A DNA stretch of 34,740 bases from Desulfotignum sp. (GTDB taxonomy: Bacteria; Desulfobacterota; Desulfobacteria; Desulfobacterales; Desulfobacteraceae), in assembly GCA_011390615.1 (NCBI GenBank), contig JAABSB010000017.1:1-34740 (forward strand), written 5' to 3'. Under the pieces are notes generated by a model. The model was given only the letters and a program-made list of their open reading frames with translations. It had not been told where the DNA came from and made no database searches. Positions within the stretch are counted from its first letter, which is position 1. Each line of letters starts with the position of its first letter. A program made the translations under genes and the position numbers. Below, in pieces: positions 19,105-27,864 of this stretch.

Positions 19105-20112
19105 TTAAAACTGCCCTAAAAAACGCATATCATTTTCAAAATATTTTCTGATATCATCAATGCCGTATTTGAGCATGGCCATCCGCTCAATTCCCACACC
19201 AAAAGCAAAACCGGTATATCTGGTTGTGTCATATCCCACATTTTCAAACACAGCCGGGTGCACCATGCCGGATCCAAGCACCTCCAGCCATCCGGTTTTT
19301 GAACATACCCGGCATCCCTCTCCTCTGCACATCACACACTGAATATCCACCTCAGCGCTGGGCTCTGTGAATGGAAAGTAACTGGGCCTGAAACGCAATG
19401 CGGTCTGCTGGTCAAAAAACTGGTGCACAAAGGTGGTCAGAACACCCTTTAGGTCGCCAAAGGAAATGTTCTCATCCACCATTAGGCCTTCTATCTGATG
19501 GAACATGGGGGTATGGGTCAAATCGGAATCACAGCGGAACACCTTGCCGGCTGAAATGATCCGAACCGGCGGATCGGTTTTTTCCATGGTCCTGGGCTGG
19601 GAAGGAGAGGTATGGGTCCTTAAAACAATATTGTCAGACACATAAAAGGTGTCCTGCATGTCCCTTGCCGGATGGTACTTTGGTATGTTCAATGCTTCAA
19701 AATTGTAATAATCGGTTTCCACCTCCGGGCCTTCCACAATGTCAAATCCCAGGCGCATAAAAATGCCGCAAATTTCATCAAGCACCTGGGTGACAGGATG
19801 GGCAGACCCATGTCCGCGCCTGCGGCCCGGAAGGGTCACATCAATCCCTGCGGGCTGTTTTGCACTGTCGGCAGCCATGTTGGACCGTGACTGGGCAATG
19901 GCTTTTTCCAGCTTTATTTTAAGCAGGTTTGCATTCTTTCCGGCAGCAGGGCGCTGGTCTTCGGGCAGAGATGAGATACTTCGCAAAAAAGCGGTCAGCA
20001 GCCCTTTTCTCCCCAGATAACGAATGGACACCACCTCCAGGTCTTCGGAAGTTTTTGCCTGTTGGATTTCCTGCAGGGCCTGATTTTCAATATCATTGAT
20101 AGGATTTTGCAA
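19105..20112 (-). CDS. pheS: Phenylalanyl-tRNA synthetase alpha subunit
   Basis: 335 aa; class II motifs FYVSDNIVLRTHTSPSQPRTME, FAFGVGIERMAMLKYGIDDIRKYFENDMRFLGQF. Confidence 0.99.
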   Translation of the reverse strand: MQNPINDIENQALQEIQQAKTSEDLEVVSIRYLGRKGLLTAFLRSISSLPEDQRPAAGKNANLLKIKLEKAIAQSRSNMAADSAKQPAGIDVTLPGRRRGHGSAHPVTQVLDEICGIFMRLGFDIVEGPEVETDYYNFEALNIPKYHPARDMQDTFYVSDNIVLRTHTSPSQPRTMEKTDPPVRIISAGKVFRCDSDLTHTPMFHQIEGLMVDENISFGDLKGVLTTFVHQFFDQQTALRFRPSYFPFTEPSAEVDIQCVMCRGEGCRVCSKTGWLEVLGSGMVHPAVFENVGYDTTRYTGFAFGVGIERMAMLKYGIDDIRKYFENDMRFLGQF

Positions 20113-20132
20113 AATACCCCCAATGGTGTTGT

Positions 20133-20486
20133 CTAATTCAACCGGGCAGCTGCCTGGGAGGCCAGCTGTGAAAAACAGTTCGGATCTGAAATGGCAAGAT
20201 CTGCAAGGACCTTGCGGTCCAGTTCACAACCTGCCAGTTTCAGGCCGTGGATAAATTTGGAATAGCTCAGGTCATTCATTCTGGCACCGGCATTGATTCT
20301 GACAACCCACAGCCTTCTGAAATCACGCTTCCGGGCACGTCTGTCCCGGTAGGCATACATCAATGCCTTGTCCACTGAATCAGCAGCAGTCCGGAATAAC
20401 TTGCTTCTACCGCCACGAAACCCTTTTGCCAGTTTCAGCACTTTGTTTCTGCGCCGTCTTGCCTTGAATCCTCTTTTTACTCTCAT
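20133..20486 (-). CDS. rplT: 50S ribosomal protein L20
   Basis: 117 aa; [34 protein letters not shown]. Confidence 0.99.
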   Translation of the reverse strand: MRVKRGFKARRRRNKVLKLAKGFRGGRSKLFRTAADSVDKALMYAYRDRRARKRDFRRLWVVRINAGARMNDLSYSKFIHGLKLAGCELDRKVLADLAISDPNCFSQLASQAAARLN

Positions 20487-20554
20487 GGTGTTAACTCCTT
20501 AAAATATTTTCACGCGCCACATTCTGTTTGATGAACAGATGCTGGTTTTGTTTT

Positions 20555-20755
20555 TCAGCCGTTGGGCAGCATGCGCCTGACCTGTTTCATATCAGATTCT
20601 GCAACCATCTGATCCAGACGAAGCGACCGTTTTCTTTTTGTGGTTTTTTTGGTCAAAATGTGGCTGGCATGGGATTTCCTGAATTTGTATTTCCCTGATC
20701 CGGTTTTCTTAAACCGTTTTGCAGCGGCTCTGTTTGTTCTGATTTTAGGCATCAT
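20555..20755 (-). CDS. rpmI: 50S ribosomal protein L35
   Basis: 66 aa; [32 protein letters not shown]. Confidence 0.98.
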   Translation of the reverse strand: MMPKIRTNRAAAKRFKKTGSGKYKFRKSHASHILTKKTTKRKRSLRLDQMVAESDMKQVRRMLPNG

Positions 20756-20780
20756 ACTCTCCTTGGTATTACAAGATTAC

Positions 20781-20827
20781 AAAAAAAAGAGAAGGTGGAA
20801 TATACCGCAACAGCGGTATACACCACC
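20781..20827 (-). terminator. Intrinsic terminator/attenuator between infC and rpmI
   Basis: Minus strand ggtgg-tg-tataccgc-tgtt-gcggtata-tt-ccacc-TTCTCTTTTTTTT. Confidence 0.75.
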
Positions 20828-20885
20828 ATAATTTACATTATGAATTCCATCTTGACTGCAGGCGTTGATCAGGAAAACATCTGCT

Positions 20886-21413
20886 TCATTTGGGCGCAAG
20901 CAGCATGGTAATGACCCGTCCTTCAAAACGGGGAAGCTGCTCCACAACGGCAAAATCCGCTGTTAGATCGACCACTTTTTCCAAAACCGCATTGGCCTGT
21001 TCCCGGAGCACTACCTCCCGCCCCCGGAACACAAGGGTAATTTTCACCTTGTCATTGTTGCTGATAAATTTTTCAATATGACGGGCTTTGGTTGCCAGAT
21101 CGTGGTCATCTGTTTTCGGCCTGACTTTTATTTCCTTGATCTGGGTGGTCTTTTGTTTTCTTTTGGCTTCCTGTTTCTTTTTGGTCTGCTCGTATTTGAA
21201 TTTCCCATGGTCCATTATTTTGCAGACAGGCGGTTTTGCGTCCGGAGACACCTCCACCAAATCCAGATTCTGGTCCCCAGCAATTCTCAATGCCTCCGAA
21301 ACAGGCATAATCCCTATCTGCTCACCATCAGCGCCGATCACGCGCACCTCACTGGCCCTGATTCCCTTGTTCACATTCGCCTGATCCTGTCTTCCTTGCT
21401 TAGATATTTTCAC
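20886..21413 (-). CDS. infC: Translation initiation factor IF-3
   Basis: 175 aa; NKGIRASEVRVIGADGEQIGIM...AKPPVCKIMDHGKFKYEQ. Confidence 0.98.
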   Translation of the reverse strand: MKISKQGRQDQANVNKGIRASEVRVIGADGEQIGIMPVSEALRIAGDQNLDLVEVSPDAKPPVCKIMDHGKFKYEQTKKKQEAKRKQKTTQIKEIKVRPKTDDHDLATKARHIEKFISNNDKVKITLVFRGREVVLREQANAVLEKVVDLTADFAVVEQLPRFEGRVITMLLAPK

Positions 21414-21471
21414 ACCTCCTGCTTATGGTAAAATCCACAATAAATTTTCATCAAACAAGCATAACCTTGCT

Positions 21472-21500
21472 ATTATAATAGCTGGGCACCGGAAATGCAA
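21472..21500 (-). promoter_or_regulatory. Sigma70 promoter of the infC operon
   Basis: Minus strand TTGCAT-17 nt-TATAAT; -10 lies inside the perfect 14-bp palindrome GCTATTATAATAGC (21469-21482). Confidence 0.75.
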
Positions 21501-21512
21501 GCTTTATTTGTT

Positions 21513-22034
21513 TTATCCCGACATCTGGTGCTGTTCTCTGACATAGGCTTCCAGAAAACTGTTTTTCCAATATCTGTTTGCCTCTTTATTAAAAAAATCA
21601 TAGAAAAGATCAAGGCTTTTCTGGCGGCAGATGCCCCTTATCACCTGCACCCGGCTGTCCCGGTACAAAGGGGGCAAAGATCTCAGGTCACAACAGGTGC
21701 CGCCGCCCATGGGATCTTCAAAAGCATACACAATGGTGCCCAGACCTGCAAGAAGAATGGCACCAAAACACATGAGGCAGGGCTCCATGGTACAAAACAG
21801 TGTACAGTTCTGCGGCACCACCGCCTGCTGACAGATTTCAAGGTTTCTCAGGGCCCGTATTTCCGCATGGTCCACCTCGCTGACCATTGAACGGTCCGGG
21901 GAAGTGCCGAATCTGGCTCCCCGGGCAACCACCTGCCCATCCTGAACGATCACACATCCCACTGGAAATTCCCCCCGGGCAGCAACAGCCGCTGCCTGGT
22001 CCAGGGCCAGTCCCATAAATGCTTCATGGTTCAT
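21513..22034 (-). CDS. Nucleoside deaminase, tRNA-adenosine deaminase-like
   Basis: Start MNHEAFMGLALDQA (ORF extends to 22061); HAEIRAL and CTMEPCLMC zinc motifs of the cytidine/adenosine deaminase fold. Confidence 0.85.
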   Translation of the reverse strand: MNHEAFMGLALDQAAAVAARGEFPVGCVIVQDGQVVARGARFGTSPDRSMVSEVDHAEIRALRNLEICQQAVVPQNCTLFCTMEPCLMCFGAILLAGLGTIVYAFEDPMGGGTCCDLRSLPPLYRDSRVQVIRGICRQKSLDLFYDFFNKEANRYWKNSFLEAYVREQHQMSG

Positions 22035-22190
22035 CCAGTTTGCATCCCTTTGCATCTGCATCTTTCTTTGGGTGCCTGTTTGATATTACACCCACTGTCT
22101 GGGTTTGCTTGCTTTTTTTGTCGAATACTGTATCTTATAGCATCTTTAATATAACTGCAATCCAGCAAGATACGCATCCTGGATGGATTT

Positions 22191-23288
22191 ATGAAAGCGT
22201 TAAAGCAAAAAACCGTGTGCCCTGAAACTGATGTAAGCATCAGGGCTGTCTTTCAGAACCGGGAACGTGCATTTTTATCCCATTACGGCACCCCAAGTCA
22301 ACAGGCAACCAGAAGACGTCCGGAAAAAACCATCTGCAATATCCGTACCCCATTTCAACTGGACAGGGACCGCATTGTTTACTCCAATTCCTTCCGGCGG
22401 CTCAAGTACAAGACCCAAGTGTTTCTCTCTCCTTTGGGAGACCATTACCGGACACGGCTGACACACACCCTTGAAGTATCTGAAATTGCAAGAAATATTG
22501 CCCGTGCCATGCGGCTCAATGAAGATCTGGCAGAAGCTGTGGCCCTGGGCCACGACCTGGGGCATACCCCATTTGGACATGCCGGGGAAACAGCGCTGAC
22601 TGAAGTTCATTCCCGCTATTTCTCCCATTCCTATCAAAGCCTGCGGGTGGTTGACTCCCTGGAAAACAAAGGGGCCGGCCTGAACCTGACCTGGGAGGTG
22701 CGGGATGGCATACTCAAACATTCCAAAGGATTTGGCAACATAATTCCATCTGTCCCCGGAGAAACAGCCATCACTGTTGAAGGACGGATTGTCCGGGTGG
22801 CAGACATCATGGCCTACCTGAACCACGACCTGGATGATGCCCTCAGGGGAAAGGTCATCACCATGGATGAAGTGCCTGATGTGTGCATCAAAAAACTGGG
22901 AAAAACCCATTCCATCCGGGCAAGCACCATGATTGAAAATCTGGTGGCCAACAGCGGCCCTAAAAACGGCAGGTTTGTCCTTGAGATGGGCCAGGACATT
23001 TTCGGTGCCATGATTATTTTAAGAAAATTTCTCTATGAAAAAGTATACCGGTCACCAGGTGTGCACAACGAATTTGTCAAGGCCAAAAATATCATTGCAG
23101 GATTGTATGGACATTTCACCAGCTACCCGGACCACCTGCAGCAGGAACTGGAAAAAATGGAAATGGCCCCCTGGGATTCAGGCAAAAATGCCATAGAACG
23201 TTCCGCATGCGATGTCATTGCCAGCATGACAGACAGGTATGCCCTGGAGATCTATTCCAGGCTCTTTCTCCCCAACCCCCTGGTATGA
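22191..23288 (+). CDS. dGTPase-like HD-domain deoxynucleotide triphosphohydrolase
   Basis: 365 aa; RDRIVYSNSFRRLKYKTQVF, RTRLTHTLEVSEIARNIAR, ALGHDLGHTPFGHAGE. Confidence 0.95.
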   Translation: MKALKQKTVCPETDVSIRAVFQNRERAFLSHYGTPSQQATRRRPEKTICNIRTPFQLDRDRIVYSNSFRRLKYKTQVFLSPLGDHYRTRLTHTLEVSEIARNIARAMRLNEDLAEAVALGHDLGHTPFGHAGETALTEVHSRYFSHSYQSLRVVDSLENKGAGLNLTWEVRDGILKHSKGFGNIIPSVPGETAITVEGRIVRVADIMAYLNHDLDDALRGKVITMDEVPDVCIKKLGKTHSIRASTMIENLVANSGPKNGRFVLEMGQDIFGAMIILRKFLYEKVYRSPGVHNEFVKAKNIIAGLYGHFTSYPDHLQQELEKMEMAPWDSGKNAIERSACDVIASMTDRYALEIYSRLFLPNPLV

Positions 23289-23301
23289 GAAGATTTTTTC
23301 C

Positions 23302-23892
23302 ATGATACCAGGTGATTTTTCCCCCCTTGTTGCTCTTTTCAGTCAAATGGATGCCGCCTATAACCGGATAGCAGCCCAATACGGATTCCAGTGCAATGGG
23401 TGCAAAGACAATTGCTGCCGCTCTGTTTTTTTTCACCACACTTTTGTGGAAAAAGCGTTTCTACTGTATGGATTTTCCCAAATGGACCTGAAACGGCAAA
23501 AAGAGATGCGGCAAAAGGGAGGTACATATATCAGCCGGACATTTCTTGGCAGCCCGACGCAGACAATACCGGCCCGAAAATCTTTGAAATTGATGTGCCC
23601 CCTCAACCAGGATGGCCGCTGCACCCTGTATTTTTTCCGCCCCATGATCTGCCGCCTGCACGGACTGCCCCACCAATTGACACGGCCGGCAGATAAAACT
23701 GTTGTCCGGGGGCCTGGCTGTACCGCAGGAAAATTTGATGACAAGCCCTATATCCCCTTTGACCGGACACCTTTTTATGTCCAGATGGCCGGCATTGAAC
23801 AATCGTTTCGAAAAAAAACTGGCCACACCAGGAAAATCCGGGAAACCATCGCCCACATGCTTTCCGACACATTTGCCGTATACCCTGAATGA
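23302..23892 (+). CDS. YkgJ-family zinc/iron-chelating Cys-cluster protein
   Basis: Start MIPGDFSP; CNGCKDNCCRSVFF ... CPLNQDGRCTLYFFRPMICRLHGLP. Confidence 0.85.
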   Translation: MIPGDFSPLVALFSQMDAAYNRIAAQYGFQCNGCKDNCCRSVFFHHTFVEKAFLLYGFSQMDLKRQKEMRQKGGTYISRTFLGSPTQTIPARKSLKLMCPLNQDGRCTLYFFRPMICRLHGLPHQLTRPADKTVVRGPGCTAGKFDDKPYIPFDRTPFYVQMAGIEQSFRKKTGHTRKIRETIAHMLSDTFAVYPE

Positions 23893-23941
23893 CGTCCAAA
23901 AAAAATGCCTTTGAAATCAAACTTTGTTCAATTTTCCTGAT

Positions 23942-25288
23942 TCAGGTCTTTTGCCGTTTTCCCCTTCTGAATACCACCATGGTGAGATCGTCACTCTGCC
24001 CTGCCCCTTGTGAAAATATGTCTACAGCCCGGGCAGTCTGGCGTACAAGGGTATCCGGCGCATCCAGATACCTGCGGACAATGCGTTTGAGGCGGTTGCA
24101 ACCGAACAGTTCAGATGCAGGATTTCTGGCTTCAATAATGCCATCTGTATAAAGGACCACCCCGTCACCCGGTTGCAGCCCAAAGGTTTCCATTTCCCAG
24201 GCAGCATCCGGCAGAATACCCAGGGGCGGGCCTTTTTTTTCGTCCTTCCCCAGCAGCCGAATCCCGGTTTTGGCCATATGCATTGGCATCATATGGCCGG
24301 CATTGACCCAAGATATGCCGCCTGTGTCCATTTCCAGGATCACATAGACCAAAGTCACAAACATGCCCTGCTGGGCCCTTTTACACAAAATGGCATTGAG
24401 CTCCTTAAAAAGATCAGCCGGATTGTCATGCAGGGCTGCAAAATACTGCAGATCACTGGTGAGTCTTGCCATGAAAAGGGCTGCTGCAATACCCTTGCCT
24501 GAAACATCGCCAATGGCCAGTCCTAGACGGTTTTGGGGAAGATTAAAAAAAAGGTAAAAATCGCCTCCCACTTCATGGGCAGGCCGATTCAGAGCGGCAA
24601 ATGCAAACCCTTCTGCCATGGGCACCTGTGTGGGCAGAAAACTTTCCTGCACCTGCCGGGCCAGCTGCATATCCCGTTCCATGGCACGGATACGAACCCT
24701 GTTCAGTTTTTCAAGTTTGATATAAAGCCGGGCCATTTCAATGGCCAAAGCCATCTGGCTGGCTGCTGTCTGGATAATCTCCACAGAGGCATCATCAAAA
24801 TGCGCAGGTTCAGGGTGCATGAGGGTGATGATTCCGAACAGGGTGTTGTGACGGATAATGGGAACAGCCAGCGCAGATCGGACCGTATAGGGTTCTGACG
24901 GTAGAGACAGCCACCTTGAATCTGTCCGGGTATCATGAATCAGTCCCACATTCAGATGAGTTTTGACCCATCCGGCAAGGCCCTGGTCAAGAACAGATCC
25001 GATTAACCTGGATTTCATCTCTGTATCCACCTCCCCCCTGGTCAACAGGCTGTCTGTGACCCGCCCCTGGTCATCGAGCAGAAACAGACTGCCCATATCC
25101 GTTCCCGACAACTGGGCGGTTACCCCAAGGGCACGCTGCATGGATGTCTTGAGCAGCTCCTGGTCAGGTGCCGATCCAGCCATCTCAATGAGCTGTTCAA
25201 ACAGCCGACCTTGGGCCCGGCCGGCCCGGTTTTTCATTGTCAGACGATGAACCTTCTGTTTCAAATATTTTATGGATTCCACCACCAA
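23942..25288 (-). CDS. GAF-domain SpoIIE/PP2C-type serine phosphatase
   Basis: 448 aa; GAF-like N-terminus, ARQVQESFLP, GGDFYLFF, IGDVSGKGIAAALFMA, DGVVLYTDGIIEARN. Confidence 0.93.
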   Translation of the reverse strand: MVVESIKYLKQKVHRLTMKNRAGRAQGRLFEQLIEMAGSAPDQELLKTSMQRALGVTAQLSGTDMGSLFLLDDQGRVTDSLLTRGEVDTEMKSRLIGSVLDQGLAGWVKTHLNVGLIHDTRTDSRWLSLPSEPYTVRSALAVPIIRHNTLFGIITLMHPEPAHFDDASVEIIQTAASQMALAIEMARLYIKLEKLNRVRIRAMERDMQLARQVQESFLPTQVPMAEGFAFAALNRPAHEVGGDFYLFFNLPQNRLGLAIGDVSGKGIAAALFMARLTSDLQYFAALHDNPADLFKELNAILCKRAQQGMFVTLVYVILEMDTGGISWVNAGHMMPMHMAKTGIRLLGKDEKKGPPLGILPDAAWEMETFGLQPGDGVVLYTDGIIEARNPASELFGCNRLKRIVRRYLDAPDTLVRQTARAVDIFSQGAGQSDDLTMVVFRRGKRQKT

Positions 25289-25380
25289 AATTGTATCCTT
25301 GCATTCTGGTTGTATGAAACGGATTGCACCACTATCATTTCCAGATCATGCATATCTTAGTGTCCTGCGCCTTGATACCA

Positions 25381-26199
25381 TCATAAAATACCGTCCGGCA
25401 TGGGCGGCACTTTTTCCCCGGCCAGCACAAACCCGCCGTCCAGACGCAGGACACTGCCGGTCATGTACGGGGCATCCTTGATCATGAACAGACAGGCTTT
25501 GACCACATCTGCAATGGTACCGGTACGGCCGGTCAGGGTATGGTCCACAAGTGCCTGTTTTTCAGCAGAAGAAAGGACCTGGTTCCACCCTCTGGTGCCT
25601 TGGGCATGGCGGGTTTCAAACACCCCCAGCATCAGCTCGTTGACCCGGACATTGGGAGCGCCCATGCGGGCCCATGTTTCCGTCAGGGTCTGCACCCCTC
25701 TGTTGGCGGCTGCATACGCATCATTGAACACCAGTGCGGCCGGACCACTCCGCCCGGTAATGGCGGCCACGGAAGACACATTGATCACCACCGCATCATC
25801 AGATGCCTGAAGCAAAGGGAAAACCGCATCAAACACCCAGCGTTTGGCCCTGAGTGTGGTTTCCATTTCCAGGTCCCATTGTTCTTGCACATACCTGCCG
25901 TGCACCACAGGCCATCCCCCCCGCTCGATGTTGTTGATCAGAATATCCAGGCGGCCGTAACGGTCCCGGATAAACTGCGCCACCTGTTCCACCTGGTCAA
26001 TTTGCCTCAGATCTGCTGTAATAATGTGGTGTTCTGCCGCAGCAGCTGAAAAATCAGCCGCCATGCTTTCAAAGGCATCTTCCCAGTCATGGCGGGTCAG
26101 TATAAGTCTGGCGCCTTTTTTGGCCAGTGCAATACCGATGCCTTTACCAATACCCTTTACAGCCCCCAGCACCAGGGCGACCCTGTTTTCCAGTTCCAT
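25381..26199 (-). CDS. Short-chain dehydrogenase/reductase family protein (active-site YxxxN instead of YxxxK)
   Basis: 272 aa; ALVLGAVKGIGKGIGIALAKKGARLIL Rossmann motif, NVSSVAAITGRSGPAALVFNDAYAAANRGV, C-terminal GSVLRLDGGF. Confidence 0.88.
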   Translation of the reverse strand: MELENRVALVLGAVKGIGKGIGIALAKKGARLILTRHDWEDAFESMAADFSAAAAEHHIITADLRQIDQVEQVAQFIRDRYGRLDILINNIERGGWPVVHGRYVQEQWDLEMETTLRAKRWVFDAVFPLLQASDDAVVINVSSVAAITGRSGPAALVFNDAYAAANRGVQTLTETWARMGAPNVRVNELMLGVFETRHAQGTRGWNQVLSSAEKQALVDHTLTGRTGTIADVVKACLFMIKDAPYMTGSVLRLDGGFVLAGEKVPPMPDGIL

Positions 26200-26223
26200 G
26201 GAATCAGCCCTCCGGATTTTGTT

Positions 26224-26964
26224 TTAAGACCATGTCATTTCAATACCAAATATCTGATATTTTACCCACTGGATGCCCAGTTCAAAAAGGGCCTCGTCTC
26301 TGTCCCGGATTTTCTCCACTACCAGCCCCGGCAGGACATTGGGTGCGAGCAGGTCCTGTTCAAAAATCTGGGTTTTGAATGTATCCAGATCATACAAAGC
26401 CTTATAGAAAAGGTCTGCGTGACCTCCCGCCAGTTTTCCGGGCATCATGCGATTTTTTAGACTGATCAATGCTATGAGTTGGTCATTGTAATGGTTGTGC
26501 AGGTCCACAGCCTGACTGTCCAGCCATTGCCGGACAGTCAGGCCCGTGTTTTTGCCAAATCCCATGCAATGTTCCTCTTCTATGAGGGCAAAATATTCCC
26601 TGATTTTTCCGCTCTCCCGGGAGCGGGAAATGGCGCGGGCCAAAGGATACATGCGGCAGGAACCAGGGCGGTCATGATACACGGAACAACCAGTTTCGGT
26701 GACAAAGGGGCAGGCATGGCCGAAGGCTGGATCTGGTTTGAAAGACACCACAGGCAGGCCGGAATCCGGTCCGAAATGGCGGGAGGTGTACCGGCGCAAA
26801 AATGTCCCGGAGTCAATACCCAGGCTGTTTTTCATCCGTAAAATATCATAGGGGGTCAGGGCCTGATTCAGATCCCGGCAGCACGCAGTGAAACATGCAT
26901 TGGCGGAACCGCAAAAAAACGGCATGGGATCGTTTTCAAAAACCGGTTTCATCTCTTCTGGCAT
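26224..26964 (-). CDS. YkgJ-family zinc/iron-chelating Cys-cluster protein
   Basis: 246 aa; CGSANACFTACCRDLNQALTPYDILRMKNSLG ... CPFVTETGCSVYHDRPGSCRMYPLARA. Confidence 0.87.
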   Translation of the reverse strand: MPEEMKPVFENDPMPFFCGSANACFTACCRDLNQALTPYDILRMKNSLGIDSGTFLRRYTSRHFGPDSGLPVVSFKPDPAFGHACPFVTETGCSVYHDRPGSCRMYPLARAISRSRESGKIREYFALIEEEHCMGFGKNTGLTVRQWLDSQAVDLHNHYNDQLIALISLKNRMMPGKLAGGHADLFYKALYDLDTFKTQIFEQDLLAPNVLPGLVVEKIRDRDEALFELGIQWVKYQIFGIEMTWS

Positions 26965-27069
26965 CTGGATTTTTCCTGTAATAAAAGGTGTCAGTTCATC
27001 TGTTCATAACGCCTGGTCACGGTATCAGGATTTAAGAAATTTTTCCAGCGCCTTTTTACCTGGATGTTT

Positions 27070-27083
27070 CACTATATATAGTG
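27070..27083. promoter_or_regulatory. Perfect 14-bp AT-rich palindrome CACTATATATAGTG, candidate operator
   Basis: In the 26965-27374 divergent intergenic region, 106 bp from the YkgJ-like start. Confidence 0.3.
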
Positions 27084-27173
27084 TCAAAAGGCGGATAAAC
27101 TTAATATATATTGTAATGCCGGCCTGAAAGCTAAGCATTTGAAAAATCAGATGAATCTTTTTTTTGAAAAATC

Positions 27174-27203
27174 TTGACAAAAACCACATGTCAGTGCTAT
27201 TGC
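27174..27203 (+). promoter_or_regulatory. Candidate aprB promoter (-35 TTGACA, weak -10 TATTGC)
   Basis: Perfect -35 hexamer; -10 poorly matched at 16-18 nt spacing. Confidence 0.35.
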
Positions 27204-27244
27204 CTTAGCATTTATGTGAAGACTGCGACTGATTGCACCTGCAT

Positions 27245-27345
27245 GCCAGTGCAGACACTGGCCTAAGAAATGACAGACCGGATGGCTGAAGCATGGTCTG
27301 AATTTGTTATAAAATATTGTTGCACAACGGTATTGTGCTTTTTTT
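27245..27345 (+). promoter_or_regulatory. Structured aprB leader: three successive stem-loops, last one followed by T7
   Basis: H1 gccagtg-caga-cactggc (27245-27262); H2 cagacc-gg-atg-gctgaag-cat-ggtctg (27274-27300); H3 gcacaa-cggta-ttgtgc (27322-27338) then TTTTTTT. Confidence 0.5.
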
Positions 27346-27374
27346 GATTAACTTAATTTATGGAGGTATTTTAA

Positions 27375-27812
27375 ATGCCGACTTTTGTAATCACAGAAAA
27401 ATGTGACGGCTGTAAAGGCGGGGATAAAACAGCATGTATGTACATCTGCCCGAATGATCTGATGGTTCTGGATCCCAATGAAATGAAAGCGTATAACCAG
27501 GAACCGGATCAGTGCTGGGAATGTTATTCCTGTGTGAAAATCTGTCCGTCCCAGGCCATTGAAGTCAGAGGCTACAATGACTTTGTCCCCATGGGCGCAT
27601 CTGTCGTTCCCATGCTGGGTACCGAAGATGTCATGTGGACCTGCAAGTTCAGAAATGGTGTTGTTAAACGGTTCAAGTTCCCCATCAGGACTACCCCTGA
27701 AGGCGAAGCCAATTCCTATGATGATCTCAAGGGCAAAGATTTGAATTCCGGCCTGCTTTCCACCCAGGAAGCAGACGGGTATGAATTTCCTACACCCCAG
27801 GAACTGGCATAA
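27375..27812 (+). CDS. aprB: Adenylylsulfate reductase beta subunit
   Basis: 145 aa; MPTFVITEKCDGCKGGDKTACMYICPNDLMVLD...CWECYSCVKICPSQAIEVRGY; SD ggaggt. Confidence 0.99.
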   Translation: MPTFVITEKCDGCKGGDKTACMYICPNDLMVLDPNEMKAYNQEPDQCWECYSCVKICPSQAIEVRGYNDFVPMGASVVPMLGTEDVMWTCKFRNGVVKRFKFPIRTTPEGEANSYDDLKGKDLNSGLLSTQEADGYEFPTPQELA

Positions 27813-27864
27813 TTTTAACCGTTACCAAAACAAAAATTCTGACACTTAATTTTGGAGGTATATA

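Noticed and set aside
20886-22034. Absence of thrS upstream of infC as a rearrangement signal
   Set aside because: thrS-infC linkage is common but not universal; the absence cannot be interpreted from one window.
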